DNA of 64,000 nucleotides from Casuarina equisetifolia (GCA_028551475.1 CM052358.1:26686853-26750852); one strand, 5' to 3'. Shown: positions 1 to 13,110, counted from the stretch's first letter. Notes: a model not told the origin generated them from the letters alone. A program made the numbers and translations.

Positions 1-760
1 TTATTACACTGAATGTGAAAGTCCAGACTGAATTATCCACTTTTTTAGCTAATAAGGGAGTGCTTAGTCCTCGACCTCAAGCTTTACTAGAACATCGATG
101 TAGGAGAAATGACTTGAGGACCTATTGCACTGGCAGGGCCTTCTTATTCAAGAAGCTACTTGGGTTGATGCCAAATAGTTTGAAGATACCTATTTTCAAC
201 ATTGGGGACAAGGCTCCTGTTGAGGGAGAAGGTATGTAGGGTACCAACAACGAAGCCTAGTCAGCATCTAATTAGACTGTTGAGTCATCAAAAGCATTGG
301 TAATTCTTGGTAGTTAAGTGATGTCGTTTTATGATTGAAGGGTTGGGCTCGATAGGCTGTCGTCACTACCACTGCAGTATAAATAAGTCTGTTTGCAATT
401 CTGTTGGATCTGTTAGAGGTATTGAGTTCCCTCAAAGAAACGCTACATTCTTGGATTTCCTTGTAATCGTTTCTTACTAGTCAAGATTGTTCGCAAGCCT
501 AAACTTCCGAAGAATCCTCTTTGTGAGTTCTCTCTGGCAAATCCTTGCTCTATTACCCGTTCATTTGTTAAATCTACAAATCAGAATTTGGATCGCTGTA
601 ATTCTATTTAAGCTTTCGGAAAGAGTCTTTCCCTATTTATAAGAATTGCATTTTATAAATTCTGTCAACTTAAGATGTGTAAATCCCATACTCTTGGAAA
701 TAAATCTCAATTAATTAAGAAATTGAAATTGAAACATTTAATAAAGTATCCCAAGTGAAC
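1..760 (+). other. Possible retroelement 3' end / LTR-like remnant
   Basis: A 74-codon open stretch (15-239) ends at TAG and is followed by a non-coding stretch with a TATA-like GTATAAATA near 379-387 and a T-rich tract. This layout, the end of a reading frame then a block with its own TATA box, resembles the end of an LTR retrotransposon. I cannot find a polypurine tract, a matching second LTR or a recognisable pol motif. The identity is an inference, and the stretch may be unrelated intergenic DNA. Confidence 0.22.
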
Positions 761-779
761 CAAGAGCAAAGATGACCAC

Positions 780-1180
780 ACAAGCCTCTATTTGAAAATA
801 AGAAACGCATGCGAAAAGAGTTGTGAGCATATGACGGATCCTAACTTCCTTATTACTTTGTTGAGAGGTCAAGAAGATTCTCTTACCGGAAGTTGGACCA
901 GAATAAATCTACGTCATATCCATCCCCACCACTCCCAAAAAGTAGAACTCATCGTTATCATGTCCACCAGAGAGTGTAAAAATTATCAAACGAATCCACT
1001 TTTCATCTTCCAAAGGAATCAACTTTCACATCTTTTGGAAGAATCGACTTTGTAAGGAAGGGGGTCTCGGAATTTTTCACAGGAAATTTCAATGTGGCGG
1101 TCCTTCAACATGTATTCACGGTTTAGTCCATTGCCTTTTAGCGTCCGGTAGGAAAGAGGTTTATATCTATTCATTTTATT
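780..1180 (+). repeat. Repeat family R2, copy 1
   Basis: This block aligns by eye to 55215-55450. Both share a 'TTGAGAGGTCAAG' start, a 'CATATCCATCCCCAC' or 'GGTATCCATCCCCAC' stretch, an 'AATTATCAAA.GAATCCACTTTT' core and a 'TGTCCGGTAGGA.AGAG' end. Related cores also occur near 6000, 8570 and 14905. No protein family was recognised. It is a dispersed local repeat, probably an untranslated part or flank of the TNL genes that were duplicated here. Confidence 0.55.
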
Positions 1181-1189
1181 TGTTGAAAA

Positions 1190-3000
1190 GATAAATTATA
1201 TTAATAAATATTAAAATATAAAAGCCGAAGGTCATACCCTAGCATTACAGAAGTTACCTTATCTATAGAAAGATGAAAGTTAAAAACCTTCAAAACTTAC
1301 TCAAAATAATATTGTCTTGGCAAAATTTTATATTTCTAAACAAAAAAACTCTCTTTTGCATTACTTTTTTTATTTTAGTAAGAGAATAGGGATAATAATT
1401 GTTTTTCCCTAAAAACTTTATTTCGTTCAGCCCATATACAATAAATGCAAGCTTAAAAAGATATCTTAAAAAGTTTAGCAAGTAAATTTTTTTCTTTGAT
1501 TACTTTAATCATCTATTGTAGTTTTTTATTCCATCCTTTAATGTTACATTGGATCTATTATGAGTAAGAATACTTTCTTGAATCACCCTTGCTTATGCAT
1601 ATTTAAAAAAGAAACTAACAAAAATTACAATATATGTTTACTAAAAGAAGTCACTATATAATTTCTTTTATTATAAAAAGTTTGTCCTTACTAATAAGTC
1701 CTCTAAAGAAATTGTGTTTTTTAATACCTTCTGCCAAAATTAAATCATACCAATCCACAATTACACCAACTTGTCAAAAATTATTATAAATCTTTTGGCA
1801 ATAATATGTAGAACTAGAGAAAACAAAGATAAGTCTATACCTTAACTTGATAAGACCCCACCAACTTTAAGTTATGGTATCTTTTATGTCCAATTGCGTT
1901 ATTGAAGTTTTTTTACATTTTATATTGTAAATCTATTTACTTGATAATGAAGCTTCTAGGAGATTTATGAGATTCCAAAGTATATGTCCTGGGAGGATTC
2001 TATTCCATATTTTGAGATTTAGTAAACCTAATCTGCTTTTCTTTTTTGGTAAGAAAAAGATTTCTTAAGCTACTTTTGAGACCAATGCACATCTATATTA
2101 CATGAAAAGAGCTTTTTATCTTGTTTACTCAAAAAGTGCCTACGCTATGGATTCGAAGACAGTTGATGACTACGAACTAATGGGTACTCGATAGACCTTG
2201 ATATTTAAGATCCTTATCACTTTGAATTTTTATCAACTTTCTAGTTGAAACAATCATTTTTAAGTCTTAACTTCCTGTTAGTAATAGAAATAATTTTACA
2301 CTTTTTGCATTTTACCACACATGATTTTGCTCTAAGTTTTATTTGAGATTCGTATAAAACTGATCTCAAGTATAATTGACTTGAAAAAATAAGAAATAAT
2401 AATAAAAGAGAATTCATGAACTGAAGCTCTTATAAAAAAATTTAGATTTCTTAATGGAAACATGATGAAAATATACAACTTATAATTAGACCAGATATTC
2501 TAATGATATAGTCCAAACAATTTATAAACGGTGTAACTATTATGCCGGGGTGTGCTTTTAGAACAAAAGTAAGTATTGAGGAACATGAAACACTAGATTA
2601 CATTAAAATTCAATACAAAAACAACACACACAAAGAAAGTAGTATGTAAACTATCACGATTGACAACTTTAAACTTCTTTAATTATGAGACCAAGTCAAG
2701 ATTTCAATTTTTTTAATAAGCATGACTGAACCTTTTATTTATAACCTAATTCTTAGTCTAATATGAATAAGTTTTGAAGTCTCCATATAATTGAATTTTA
2801 GATTTCTAAATTGACTAAGTTTTGGACATTCCTCTAAAACTACTCAATCTCATTTATTAAAACCCAATAACATAACATAACTAAATGGGCTTAAATCCGT
2901 TATTTAGTAACCTTGTCTACAATGTATCTAAATTTGTGGCATCTAAATATATCTAAGTATCAAGAATTGCTAATTGTAAATAATTAGGTGAATTATTTAA
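1190..3000. other. AT-rich intergenic DNA, no gene seen
   Basis: Strongly AT-rich sequence with many short homopolymer runs and stops in all frames. I see no conserved protein, RNA gene or clear repeat. The short open frame at 1290-1481 (minus) is low-complexity and unlikely to be coding. Confidence 0.6.
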
Positions 3001-3149
3001 AATAATTATATCATACTTTTCTATAAATTTCCGCATTAGAATCAGCGGTTGTAAAAAGGTGACAAATTCAGAGGTTGTGTTTTCTTGTGGGTGACAAAGT
3101 AAGAGGTATTTGAAGTAAAGCCTTCATGAACGCTTCCAGTTGCCCCTTT

Positions 3150-6100
3150 TCGCAAATTCTTTTTAATAGCGGCAATTAATGTTCTCATTTTTCCCTTAAG
3201 CCGTAAACTCCTTAAGCCAAGGAATGGAAATCAGCTAGGTATCGAATAGGGCGATAAGTCCTGGATGCGAAAACGCTAGATATTTTTGTTTAAAAATATT
3301 ATTTATAAAAATGAAAGCCTAATTACTCTTAAGTTGACTTTTAAGTAGAAATAAATTTTTTAATATGTTATTAAAGTCTAGGTTAAGTGCAACACTTTAT
3401 CAAAAATTAGATCCCTCTAGCAATCGACTGTTTTATCTCATTATTCACAGATCAATGAAACATTATAAAAGATTGTTATAAAATATTTGAATGAAATAAA
3501 GAAGCATAGAAGAATTATATCAAACAATAAAATAATTAAATTCTTTTGTTTTGCTAAAATAAAGAATTATATAAACTTAAGAATTTGCAAATAAAAGTAT
3601 CTAATCTATTATTACTTGTTTATGTTTTCACAATAGTTGGAACTAAAGGAACAAACGAATTAAATCACTTACTAAATCTCATTATCGAAGAGTTCGCACC
3701 ATCAATGTTTCAGTGCTTTGGCGATCTGTACATATAGATCTAACTTTTTAAAAAATAAAAAATAAGTTAGTTACCAATGACATAATTCGTATAAAATTAT
3801 ATATAAGGATTCATGATAAAAATAGCTGAAAAGAATGATAACTTCTTACGTAGACTTTCAAAACGAGTAACCTGAAAGGAAATATATTATATCAACACAT
3901 AACGCCGCACACAAATACGAGAATTTAGAATGATAGTTTAAGCGAAAGGATTATTGTATCTGCAATTTTTTTTTTAAAAAAAAAAATGAAGTAAAGGAAG
4001 GTATTTAATCAGGCATCCTCCACTGCCAAGCGTTGCAATTTCAAAAACACCAAATATTAACAGGTTGCTCACGTTAAGAGCAGGTGCAGTGTCGAAGGTT
4101 ATTTGCATTATGTACAGGTTTGCCATTCTTGGGGTTAGGTGCTATTTAGGAATCTTAATTTTTATCTTCGTCATATTTGTTGACATGCTATCAGGTAAGG
4201 TTGGAAAAGAGAAGATGAATTCCATACTTCTGGACCAAACTAAGCTTCTATCCATTTCCTCTATCAGCTAACGTTGAATGGGCCTTTATGCTGCATTGGT
4301 GGGACTATCTACACTTGCAGCCAGTCGTTCTTGCACATAAACGAGATCCATCATCGTGCATTATAAGAAATATACGCGTGTAATAAACATGATAATAAGT
4401 ATCATATGGTAAATGGCATTCTATAGTAGATAGAAAGAAAAAAACATAAATCATCCCCCTTAGAGCAGTTCTAGTGAAATGTTGGGAAACTATTCTTATA
4501 TTCACCATTCAATTTATCAAATGTATAAACTCTTACAAGATAATAATAACTTTTGTTGTGTCATAGTTGAAAAATTCCTAACTGAATTTTTTTTCTTAAA
4601 ATGAGTTGTAATACTAGGTGTCAAACTTAGGACTTAAAGTTCCAAGTAGCACCTTATCCTAATTGATTCAAGTGCTTGTGGACTAAAAGAAACCATATTA
4701 TCTATAATATCTAGAAATTTCTCAAGTTTTGGACAACCAACAAGGTCAAGATATTAAAGAAATTCCAAAATGATATCATTCGTTAGTCTACTATTACTTT
4801 CCACTTCCATATTTAGTTTCCCAAGTAGTTTAAAAAATTAAGGCAAGTGCTTGACTTAGTTGGAAACGCACCACTGAAATCTTGATCCTAGGTTTGACAC
4901 TAAATGCATGCATGTGGGTGTGTGTAATTAAAAAGAAAAGAAAAGTTGTTTCAAAAATCCAAAGGATCGTGTGAACCTTGAACGAACTTTCAAAACAATG
5001 AACTTAATTCCCCAAGGTTTGAAACTTTGCTAAGTTTGTTGTCTAAATCAAGTTATGTCAATATATTTTAATTTACCAAATATTTAATGTAAACAAACAA
5101 ATAAATAAAATGAACAGTGCCTAAACAAAAAAGAAAAGAAAAAACATGTGTGCATAAGCCAAATTCTTATCATCCATCCGTCCCAATCTTTGACGCAACT
5201 TTGAACCATTATAAGCATAAGGAGATAGTTTATTGCTTCAAATTAATTTCTCTCTATCGGACAAGCTTTGATGAATGTATATATATGTATATATTTTTAT
5301 TCTCCAATTATTTTCTGACATGTGGTGATACTTGTGGTTTCGAAGTACTAATTGGAGGTGCTTGTGAACATGCTGTATTCGTTCCATTTCATGTAAGGTG
5401 GAGAGTAGAGTCGTGGATCAAAATTCTCTTTGGACGATCTTATTGGAAAAACTAAATAATTTCCTATCCATTTGGTTTTAGAGACCATTTTAGCTGGTTC
5501 TTTTCACTAGAACGCCACCATGCTACGCTTTTGAATTTTTTTTTTCTTGGAGAAAGATACGATGATAGAACTTTCAAATGACAGGACAACTGAATGATAT
5601 TCTTATTCTTATTCTCATACAGCCTAAATTTGTTCCTCCCTCGATATAGTGCTGTTACCTCCATTCACATCAAAAGTTAAGATGCTTCTTTTCTTTTGAG
5701 GTGTGGAACACAAAAGAATAGATGCTTCGTGTAAAAACACAAGATAGGTTCCAATTATGTTTACATAAAGCAGCATTGAATGTAATCAAGAAGATAGAAT
5801 CAATAAATTGTCTTTGAAAACAATCAAATTTCTGAAAATGTGCTTAACATATTAAATGTTTAGGACCTTTTTCATCGATGGACCTTCTACTCATATTGCT
5901 GTGTGCTAGGTGTTTACCACTCCAAAAAAGTAGAATTCTTTGTTTAGCTTAAACTTGTATTCATTAAAAAGAGTGAATATCACAAGATCTTTTGAAAAAC
6001 CAACTTTAGAAAGAAGTGATCTTTCAAGAGCATCAACTTTGTAAAAGAGTGATTAAAATGAAACTTCTGTTCACATTCCTTCTGTGCGCTAGTCTTACGC

Positions 6101-6250
6101 TATGACTTGAAAAGTTTTAAATATGCTCTAGGCTCATATTGTTTAGCTTTTAAGTAAGGTATATTTTTAATTGGAATAACAAATGGATGCATGAAAAAAG
6201 ATATTGTAATGAAAGATAACGACCCCGGTTCGCTTATTATATGGGCTGCA
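3150..6250. repeat. Tandem segmental duplication, unit A
   Basis: This unit matches 6290-8830 in the same order. Collinear anchors include 'AAAGTCTAGGTTAAGTGCAA' (3374 and 6485), the 'TGGACCAAACTAA...GAATGGGCCTTT' block (4220 and 6928), the 'CATAAGCCAA' to 'TTATCATCCATCC' block (5152 and 7625) and 'CTTTGTAAAAGAGTGAT' (6038 and 8590). The copies differ by many substitutions and small indels, so the duplication is old. Each copy contains antisense LRR remnants, so part of a TNL gene was duplicated. Confidence 0.7.
4700..5070 (-). pseudogene. TNL leucine-rich-repeat fragment (unit A)
   Basis: The reverse complement near 4690-4790 reads like a plant NLR leucine-rich repeat (LEFL-stop-YLDLVGCPKLEKFLDI), matching the 'L..L.L.GC..LE.FP.I' pattern of TNL LRR exons. 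Further along (about 4970-5050) it gives 'LSKVSNLGELSSL', another LRR-like stretch. Stops interrupt the frame, so it is a relic. In TNL receptors this domain takes part in effector recognition and autoinhibition. A diverged partner lies at 7270-7530. Confidence 0.5.
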
Positions 6251-6289
6251 AAATCAGAGAAAATTGAAGTAAAATCTTTGTAGACGATT

Positions 6290-8830
6290 CCAATTGACCC
6301 GTCTTGCAAATCTTTAGTGTTCTCCTCTTTCCCTTAAGCCATAGACTTCTTACGCCCTTGATGCGAAAAAGACAGGATCGTATTATTTAATTTTTTTTTT
6401 TAAAACGTTCTTTATACAAAGAAAGGCCTCACTTATTCTTAAATTGACTTTTAAATAGGAATGAATTTTGTAATATATTATCAAAGTCTAGGTTAAGTGC
6501 AATACCTCCTCAAAAGCTAGATACCTATTTCAATCTATTGTTTTATTTAATTATTCATAGATTAATTGATTGTATTAAAATATTTTTATAAAGTATTTTA
6601 ATGAAATAAATAAATTCACTAAAATTATAGAAAATGATAAAATAATTAAATTGTTTAGTTCTTGTAAATTCAAGGTTTATATAAACTTAAGAATTTAAAA
6701 ATACTAATATGTTATCGAATATATTTATTTTTTCTTTTACAATAGTTGTAACTAAAGGATCAAATGGATTAAATACACTAAAGATTAACAACTGATTTGC
6801 ATTGTAAGCTGGTTCTTTCATTACTGTTGTTATTCGCTCTTTCGTAGTCTTAATTTAAATGTTCTTCATATTTGTTGAAATACTAGCACTGAAGGCCGTA
6901 AAAAAGAAAATGAATCACGTTTTTTGGACCAAACTAACCCTCTATCCATTTCCTTTATCAGCTAACTTTGAATGGGCCTTTCTGGTGCATTGGAGGGACA
7001 ATCTACACTTGCAGAATGTCGTTCATCCTCATCAACGACATCCATGATTGTGTTCTATAAGAAATATGCTCGAATAGTAAACATCACAATAAACATGATA
7101 TGGTAAGTGGTATGCTATAATACATGAAAGAAAACACAAATATCCTCCTTAGAGCAGTTCCAGTGAAGCATTGGGAAACCTTTCTTACATTCACCACTTA
7201 ATCTATGAAAGACGTTAACTCTTAAAAGATAATCGTAAATTTGTTACCTTCAAATCAAGGATCCTAAAAGGAACCGTATTGCCTGTAATATCTAGAAATT
7301 GCTCCAAGTGTTAGACAACCAGCCAGGTTAAGATATTAAAGAAATTCCAAATTGATTTCATTTGATAGTCTACTAGGACGTTCTCAAAGTTCCATATTCA
7401 GTTTCCCAAGTGGTCTCAGAAATCCGAAGGACCGTGTGAAGCTTGGACAAATTTCCAAAACAATGGACTTAATTCCTCAAGGTTTGGAAGTTTCCTAAGT
7501 TTGGTATTTCAATCAAGTTATTTCAAGGTATTTTAAATTATCAAATATTTGTTATAAACAAATAATACATAAAATGAAGGGTGCTTAAACAAAAAAAGTA
7601 AAAAATAAAAAACATTTATGTTTGCATAAGCCAATGTCTTATCATCCATCCATCCCAACGTTTGATACAACTTTGAAGCATTATGAGCCTAAGGACATTA
7701 TTGCATCAGATTAAGTATTTTGTCTATTGGCCAACCTTTGTTGAATAAAATTTGTTTCTATTCTCCAAGTACTTTTTGGAATGTGACGATTTTTTTTTCA
7801 TCCATGAGGAGGTGTCAAACCCTTAAGCTAATGCATAGAAGTTTAGGTGTCCACCATGGCTTACCACTAAGCTAAGGTGTCTCAACCTGGCATGTGATGA
7901 TAGTTGTGATTTTTAAGTACTATTTGGAGATGCTCGTGAACATGTTATATTGGTTCCATTTCATGTAAGGTAAAGAGTGGAATTGTGGATTAAATTCTCT
8001 GGACAATATTATTCAAGCAACCAATTTCATATACATTTGGTGTTAGAAAACATTTTAGCTAGTTATTTTTATTATAAAGCCACCATATTGAGCTTTCAAT
8101 TCCTTTTTTGTCAAAGAAAAAAAGAACCTGCAAATGACTGAACAATGTAATGATGTTCTCGTTCCTATATGCCTTCAATTTGTTCATCACTCCATATGGT
8201 TCTCTTGCATCCATTCTCGTCGAAAGCTACTAAGCTTCCTTTCTTTTGAGATGTGGGACGCAAAAGAATGGATGCTTCATGTAAAAAGCTAAGATAGGTT
8301 ACAATTATGTTTACACAAAACAGCACTAAAAGTATTGGAGAAGATAGAATCAATAAACTTCATCTTTCAAAACAATCAAATTTTTGAAAATGTGGTTAAT
8401 ATATTAAATTTCTAGGACTTCTCCATCTATGGAACCTCTACTCATATTGCTTTGTGCACTAGGCCGTTACCACTCCAAAAACATAGAATTCTTTGTTTAG
8501 CCTAACCTTAAACTATTAAAAAGGATTAATTATCACAAGATCTTTAGACGAATTAACTTTATGAAGATGTGCTCTTTCAAGGGCATAAACTTTGTAAAAG
8601 AGTGATCAATGCGAAGAAATTTCCAAGATGCATGCATAAATGAAACTTCCGTTCATATTGATTCTGGGCGCTAGGACCACACTATGACTTGAAAAGTGGT
8701 TCACTTTAGTATGTATTTGGAGATTAATTTTAAGTAAGGTATTTTTCGTATTGAAGAATAAATGGATGTGTGAAGAATAGATTTTAAAATAGAAAGCAAT
8801 GATCCTTCCTCGATTTTTTGGCAGCTGATA
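6290..8830. repeat. Tandem segmental duplication, unit B
   Basis: Second copy of the 3150-6250 segment, in the same orientation and order but shorter. It shares the blocks listed for unit A, including the 'GAGCAGTTCCAGTGAAGC' element at about 7152 that corresponds to 4459 in unit A. No intact gene was recognised. The 62-codon frame at 6859-7047 is the duplicated 'GAATGGGCCTTT' block and is not convincing as a gene. Confidence 0.7.
7270..7530 (-). pseudogene. TNL leucine-rich-repeat fragment (unit B)
   Basis: The reverse complement near 7285-7375 reads LEFL-stop-YLNLAGC followed by 'TLGAI', the same LRR repeat as at 4700-4790 with independent substitutions. The downstream LRR-like part (7430-7510) is also shared. 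The interrupting stop sits at the same codon in both copies, so it probably predates the duplication. Confidence 0.45.
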
Positions 8831-8899
8831 AGTCAGTGATAGTTGAAGCAAATTCTGTTCATGTGCGCAGTCGTCCTCGTGGTGGATTCTCAATCAAGA

Positions 8900-10030
8900 A
8901 CAAACTTTCCGTGAGCCAAGGGCAAAGTTTTCTGCACATCCCTTGGTTTGAATCTAAGAAAGCATAGTCAGAAATTCTGCTGGTTATTTCTCTTCCAGAT
9001 AATGTTAGTGCTCCTATGAATTTGAATTAGATTAGAATTATCCATCCAAACTTAACTAAATACTACCGGAAACAATATCACCTGGATTGTCTTGAACAAA
9101 CATTGAGAGACATAGCCACTTTGTTTTATTGCAAAGGAAGTTCCCAGCGATCACTTTGACAAGACTTTACAAACTTTAAAAACAAAAACCTTTGTATCAT
9201 ATCATTGTTAAATAAATGATATTAAACTAATTTGTTATAATGGTATTCTAGGACTAAATAAGTTTGCTGAAACTAATAAAAAAATATTTCTATGAAACGT
9301 TTATATAATTATCCATTTTGTAAAATACAAATAATTGTTATACTTAAATTTGTGTCAATATTGCTCTATACATCTACAGTAGATCTTACCAATTTTCGAA
9401 ATCAGCAATTGCCATTAAGCAAGCTTTCCATGCTAGACCAATTCATGCTCTGCTCACCAAAAGAGTTGCCTGACTTAATTTGGCTATGCATTTTTGTTAT
9501 GTAACTAAGGCCAAGGGGTTATGAAAGAGGACTCAACAATGCCAAGAAACTACTAGGATGAAGGTGTCTGTCTTTCCTTCTTTTCACTTCGTGTTTTTTT
9601 TTTAATGGTCCAAATTAATATAGTAGACAGATTTTTGGCCGGTGGGGAAGGCACCTCCATCTTGCCCTCAAAAAGTATATGATTTGGGCAAATGTTCCTA
9701 TCATATTTGCACTCAATCTGAAGGTGTTTACAAGCAAAGGAGCTGGAAACTAAGAACAGTGAACCCAGCACCACAAAGAAATTGAAGAAAAACTCGAAGA
9801 AGAAAAGCCGTTTTGCATAAAAACTTACAATCAATGACTAACAACTATACAACTTATAAAGAGCTAAAAAAGAAGACATTGATCTGAAGGAACATGCTGC
9901 CGGTTCTGCATGGTTGGTCACGCATGAAGGCTATCATTTACCTAATATTTCTTTACAAGAAGAGAGGGCTAATATCCTCCCTATCGGGCTTCTCCATTGT
10001 AGCTGCCACGTAAAGACCTCAATATGCAGC
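8900..10030. other. Intergenic DNA, no gene seen
   Basis: No recognisable protein. Open frames at 9292-9504 (plus) and 9553-9834 (minus) show no known motif. A T-run followed by 'TTTTTGGCCGGTGGGGAA' (about 9630) recurs near 12578 as 'TTTTTGGCGGGTGGGGAA', so part of this stretch belongs to a dispersed local duplication. Confidence 0.5.
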
Positions 10031-10039
10031 ATTATGTTC

Positions 10040-10410
10040 GATGCTTTAAACTTAATTTAAATGTTTGTTATGTTTGTATGACAAGCGATTGACAAGAGTC
10101 AAGATTAACTTCTATGCATAAAAGTGAACATAAGGTTCATGTTTTTGGACCAAACAAACACCCTAACTATTTCTCTTTCTGCTAAGGTTGATTGGGCTTT
10201 CTGCCAAAGCCCACTCTTCTGCATCGCAAGGATTATCATAGTTGTTCTTGTACATTAATGGGAACCATGTAGCAATTCCAGTGAAGCATTGGGAAAAGTG
10301 TTCTGACATTTGGGCTACCACCTCTAGAGCCTGCGCTCAAATTGTAAACCATGTGATCAAGGTGGTTGGCTCCTCCATTTGGGCCACCACCTCCACAGTG
10401 CAAGTCTTGT
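10040..10410 (-). repeat. Dispersed TNL-associated repeat block (R3/R1 remnants)
   Basis: 10040-10140 matches 12605-12690 (shared 'TGTATGACAAG..ATTG' and 'AACTTCTATGCATA'). 10140-10230 matches blocks at 4218, 6918 and 15205 ('CTATTTCTCTTTCTGCTAA' type). 10265-10400 contains 'CAGTGAAGCATTGGGAAAA', which recurs at 7155 and, more diverged, at 11790 and 17345. These elements recur next to TNL fragments, so they are probably pieces of the duplicated gene unit. Confidence 0.5.
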
Positions 10411-10489
10411 AGTTAAAAAATAATTATTGAAACTATTAGTGATGATTAAGGTATAATTTCTCACAAGTATCAAAATCCAAACCAAGTGA

Positions 10490-11040
10490 ACAAATGCCAC
10501 CTATAACCTCAGCTAATTCTAAAAGATAATCCTCAAATACTCCACACACCCAACACTACACCTCCATATTCAAGTAGCATGGTTCAATTGAACCACGTGG
10601 GAAACATCAAGTCAAACCTTCTTAGAAGCGTCTAAGCCATTGCCTCTCTTATGTTCACAAAACCAATTTTTTCTAATAAATACCCAAAAAGCATTTGGCC
10701 AAGAGGAAGGGACTTCAAGAGCACTAAGGATTAAGTATGCTTTTGTACCAAAATTATTGTCCTGAAAATGACAAAGGAAGGTAGGAGAAGCATGGTTGTT
10801 GTCATCAAATATCTTGCAATTTGAATTCCCATACTCATACCACCTTTTTTTTTGTTTTGTTTTTTCCCCTCTCCTTGAGAAGTGTAAGGCCTATGAACTT
10901 GATAGATAATTAATATAGCATATCCATCCCACGCATCATCTAAGCATTTGAAGCAACATTTCACATTCCAAAGGAACTATTGGTTTTTTAGATCGAACCA
11001 CTTTGGGATTATATGTTCCAATGCAAAGCCTGGGAATTCC
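10490..11040 (-). pseudogene. TNL C-terminal (post-LRR, C-JID-like) exon fragment F1
   Basis: On the minus strand 11030-10860 gives a degraded 'PKWFDLKNQ' followed by 'YAILIIYQVH', which fits the post-LRR pattern 'IP.WF....G......FALL..Y.V' of TNL proteins. The remainder aligns with 20290-20900 and 47700-48110, notably 'TCATTTTCAGGACAAT' and the 'GCATTTTGGG'-like tail block. Stops and frame changes disrupt it. The post-LRR domain follows the LRR in many TNL receptors. This is a relic without an attached LRR. Confidence 0.55.
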
Positions 11041-11660
11041 ATTCCATTTCTACAATAATACTGTCTCAAATAAGCTTGCGCCTTTGTTTCTCGTAACGAC
11101 CTTTAACTTCCCAATCACAAAGAAAGTAGACTGAAATCCAATCTTAACAATTTGAAGGCTGATCTCCAAGTCACCTACTTTTAGTCTGAGGATTGACTAG
11201 AACACCGGTTGTCTAATTCCTGAGCCTCAAAGCATGGACTGTTCAAATATAAATCTCTACTTGATCAGATGCTGGCTGGAATAAATTTGAACAATATCTT
11301 CATATTACCGCCTAATTGATTATAGTTAGGCTTCAGTTTTTATGGAATGATATACCGCGTATGGGAATATTTATATTTTTTGCTGATATATATTGAGAAG
11401 TTGGGTCTTGAGTAAGACAACGAGTTCCTAAAGGACATGTGATTCCACCGGCGGAGACAATGACAACCAAATGGTTTAGTTTTATTCTAGAGTTTTTTAC
11501 TGATATTGGTAGCATAAAGAAACAGGAACAAGTAAATGTTTTAAAGTAGGGAGAAATCAATTAAGAATTTTTCTACTGCTTCTTTGAAGTAAAAGTTGAT
11601 TCGTGCCAATAGAAAAGACAGGACAATCATAGCCAATAAAAAAGCGCACTGGTTGATCAA
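11040..11660. other. No confident gene
   Basis: Short open frames (11333-11560 minus) show no recognisable motif. The stretch lies between a TNL C-terminal relic and an R1 copy, and may contain diverged intron or flank sequence of the same gene unit. Confidence 0.4.
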
Positions 11661-11675
11661 GCATAAGGTTTAGTT

Positions 11676-12060
11676 TCAAAAGCACATCAAACCTACTCCC
11701 AGAGGATGCTTGTGTTCTTGAAAACAAGCCCCCCATCCTCTTCCTTTTCCATAGTACCGCTGGTTGACCACTACCCACTTTGTAACATTTCCAGTGAAGT
11801 TGAAAAATGGTTCATACATTTGCCACCTTGCCATTTGGATTCCATTTCCAAATTCTTTGCACATGGTTGTCTTCTTCATTTTTCTTAGCAAGCAGCCACT
11901 GAAGTCTTGCCAGGCTTGCTGTTTCAAAAGCGACCACTTCCTAACCTTCTTCCACTTATTTCCACATGACACAATACCTCCACTCAAGGAGCAATTGTTG
12001 TAACAGTAGTGACGATTATAGTAAATCGTGCTAGGGAGAGCACCTTAAGAAAGAGTTTCT
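11676..12060 (-). repeat. Repeat family R1, copy with 103-codon open frame
   Basis: The minus-strand frame 11987-11676 encodes a basic segment including 'KWKKVRKW' and 'FSGCLLRKMKK'. It aligns with 17640-17259 on the minus strand ('RKKMRKLL', then 'LWWLLAKRK' in a shifted frame) and more weakly with 13080-12980, 23560-23460 and 45725-45620. The shared core reads roughly 'H-F-x-R-Y-Q ... G-F-L-x-x-E-M-K-K'. I do not recognise the family. Repetition in coding-like form beside TNL relics suggests an exon or neighbour gene of the ancestral cluster. Confidence 0.45.
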
Positions 12061-12114
12061 TGAAGTTAATAATAAATTAATGACAGTAAACAGAGAAGGT
12101 AAAACAACCAAACT

Positions 12115-12195
12115 TGATCAGATTCTACCTTATCATGCTCGTATACAAAACGGAGACCACAGTTGTGCAATGTACACGCTGGTTTTACACTAGCA
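12115..12195 (-). pseudogene. TNL extreme C-terminal tail fragment
   Basis: The reverse complement reads 'LHNCGLRFVYEHDKVE', matching the conserved end of many TNL proteins ('.KKCGVRLVYEHD'). A sister tail is at 47460-47515. Only this short piece is recognisable. Confidence 0.5.
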
Positions 12196-12979
12196 AAACC
12201 TTTAGTTTCCTTTTGTTTGAGATTGTTTGGCACGACTTTGAAGAGTTTGAGGGCTAGAAGTCTATTTGATTAGAAGTCGGGTGAAATAAAATTTACCTGG
12301 TATTGTTTAGCTTAAAATTGGAAGGATCTCCATATCTATCAAAGTGCATTATCATCGCAGTGTTCAGATGATCCTTTAGAAAAGTCAAAATTTTGAAGAA
12401 GTGGAATAATATGTGAAGAAAATCTTTAAGATGCTTACAGGGAAATTTTAAGTGTTCTCATTACCAATTTTTAAGAAAAAATATAAATCGAAATTCAAAT
12501 TATAAAATTAATTTTTTTTTTTTTGTAAAATTTCTCATTTTATTTAGGGCGTCAGAATTAATATAAAAGTTATATTTTTGGCGGGTGGGGAACTCCTAAC
12601 TCGAATGTTTAAACTTACTTTAAATATCTGTCATACTTGTATGACAAGGGATGGGCAAGACTTGAGATAACTTCTATGCATAGGGCCGTGCTGCCGCACA
12701 ACCATGCTTGGTAGGTCGTCCATCAAGTGTCGCAGTGCTCGGGTTTCATTGGAAAGGCAGTCTGTCGGGCTGAGCTCTGAAAGCATGTAGCTGGCTTGCC
12801 ATAGATGGCAAGCCAGCGTGCAGTGATGCAGAAATCGGTTCCTAATTTGGAAACCGTCCTTTGACCCTCCAAAGTGGCAGCCATTTGGCTGCGACCTCAT
12901 ATCTGAACACTGTAAAAGTGAACATGGATTCTATCTGCTGCCCCTATCAATTAGGCCCTTCTGCTGATGCCGTCTCGCA

Positions 12980-13110
12980 CGCTGTAAACCATGCAGTTAA
13001 GATAGTTTGGCTTCTTCATTTCTATGGGCAAGAAGCCATTGGAATCTCCTCGGGTTTGGTATCTCAAAAGTGAGTCCTCTCTAGCTTCAGCTACTGATTT
13101 CTCTTCAATA
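12980..13110 (-). repeat. Repeat family R1, short copy
   Basis: The reverse complement includes 'CACTTTTGAGATACCAAAC' followed by a segment ending 'GAAGAAGCCAAAC'. This matches 23530-23460 and 45690-45620 and, at protein level, the 11.9-kb copy. It is too short to assign a function. Confidence 0.45.
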
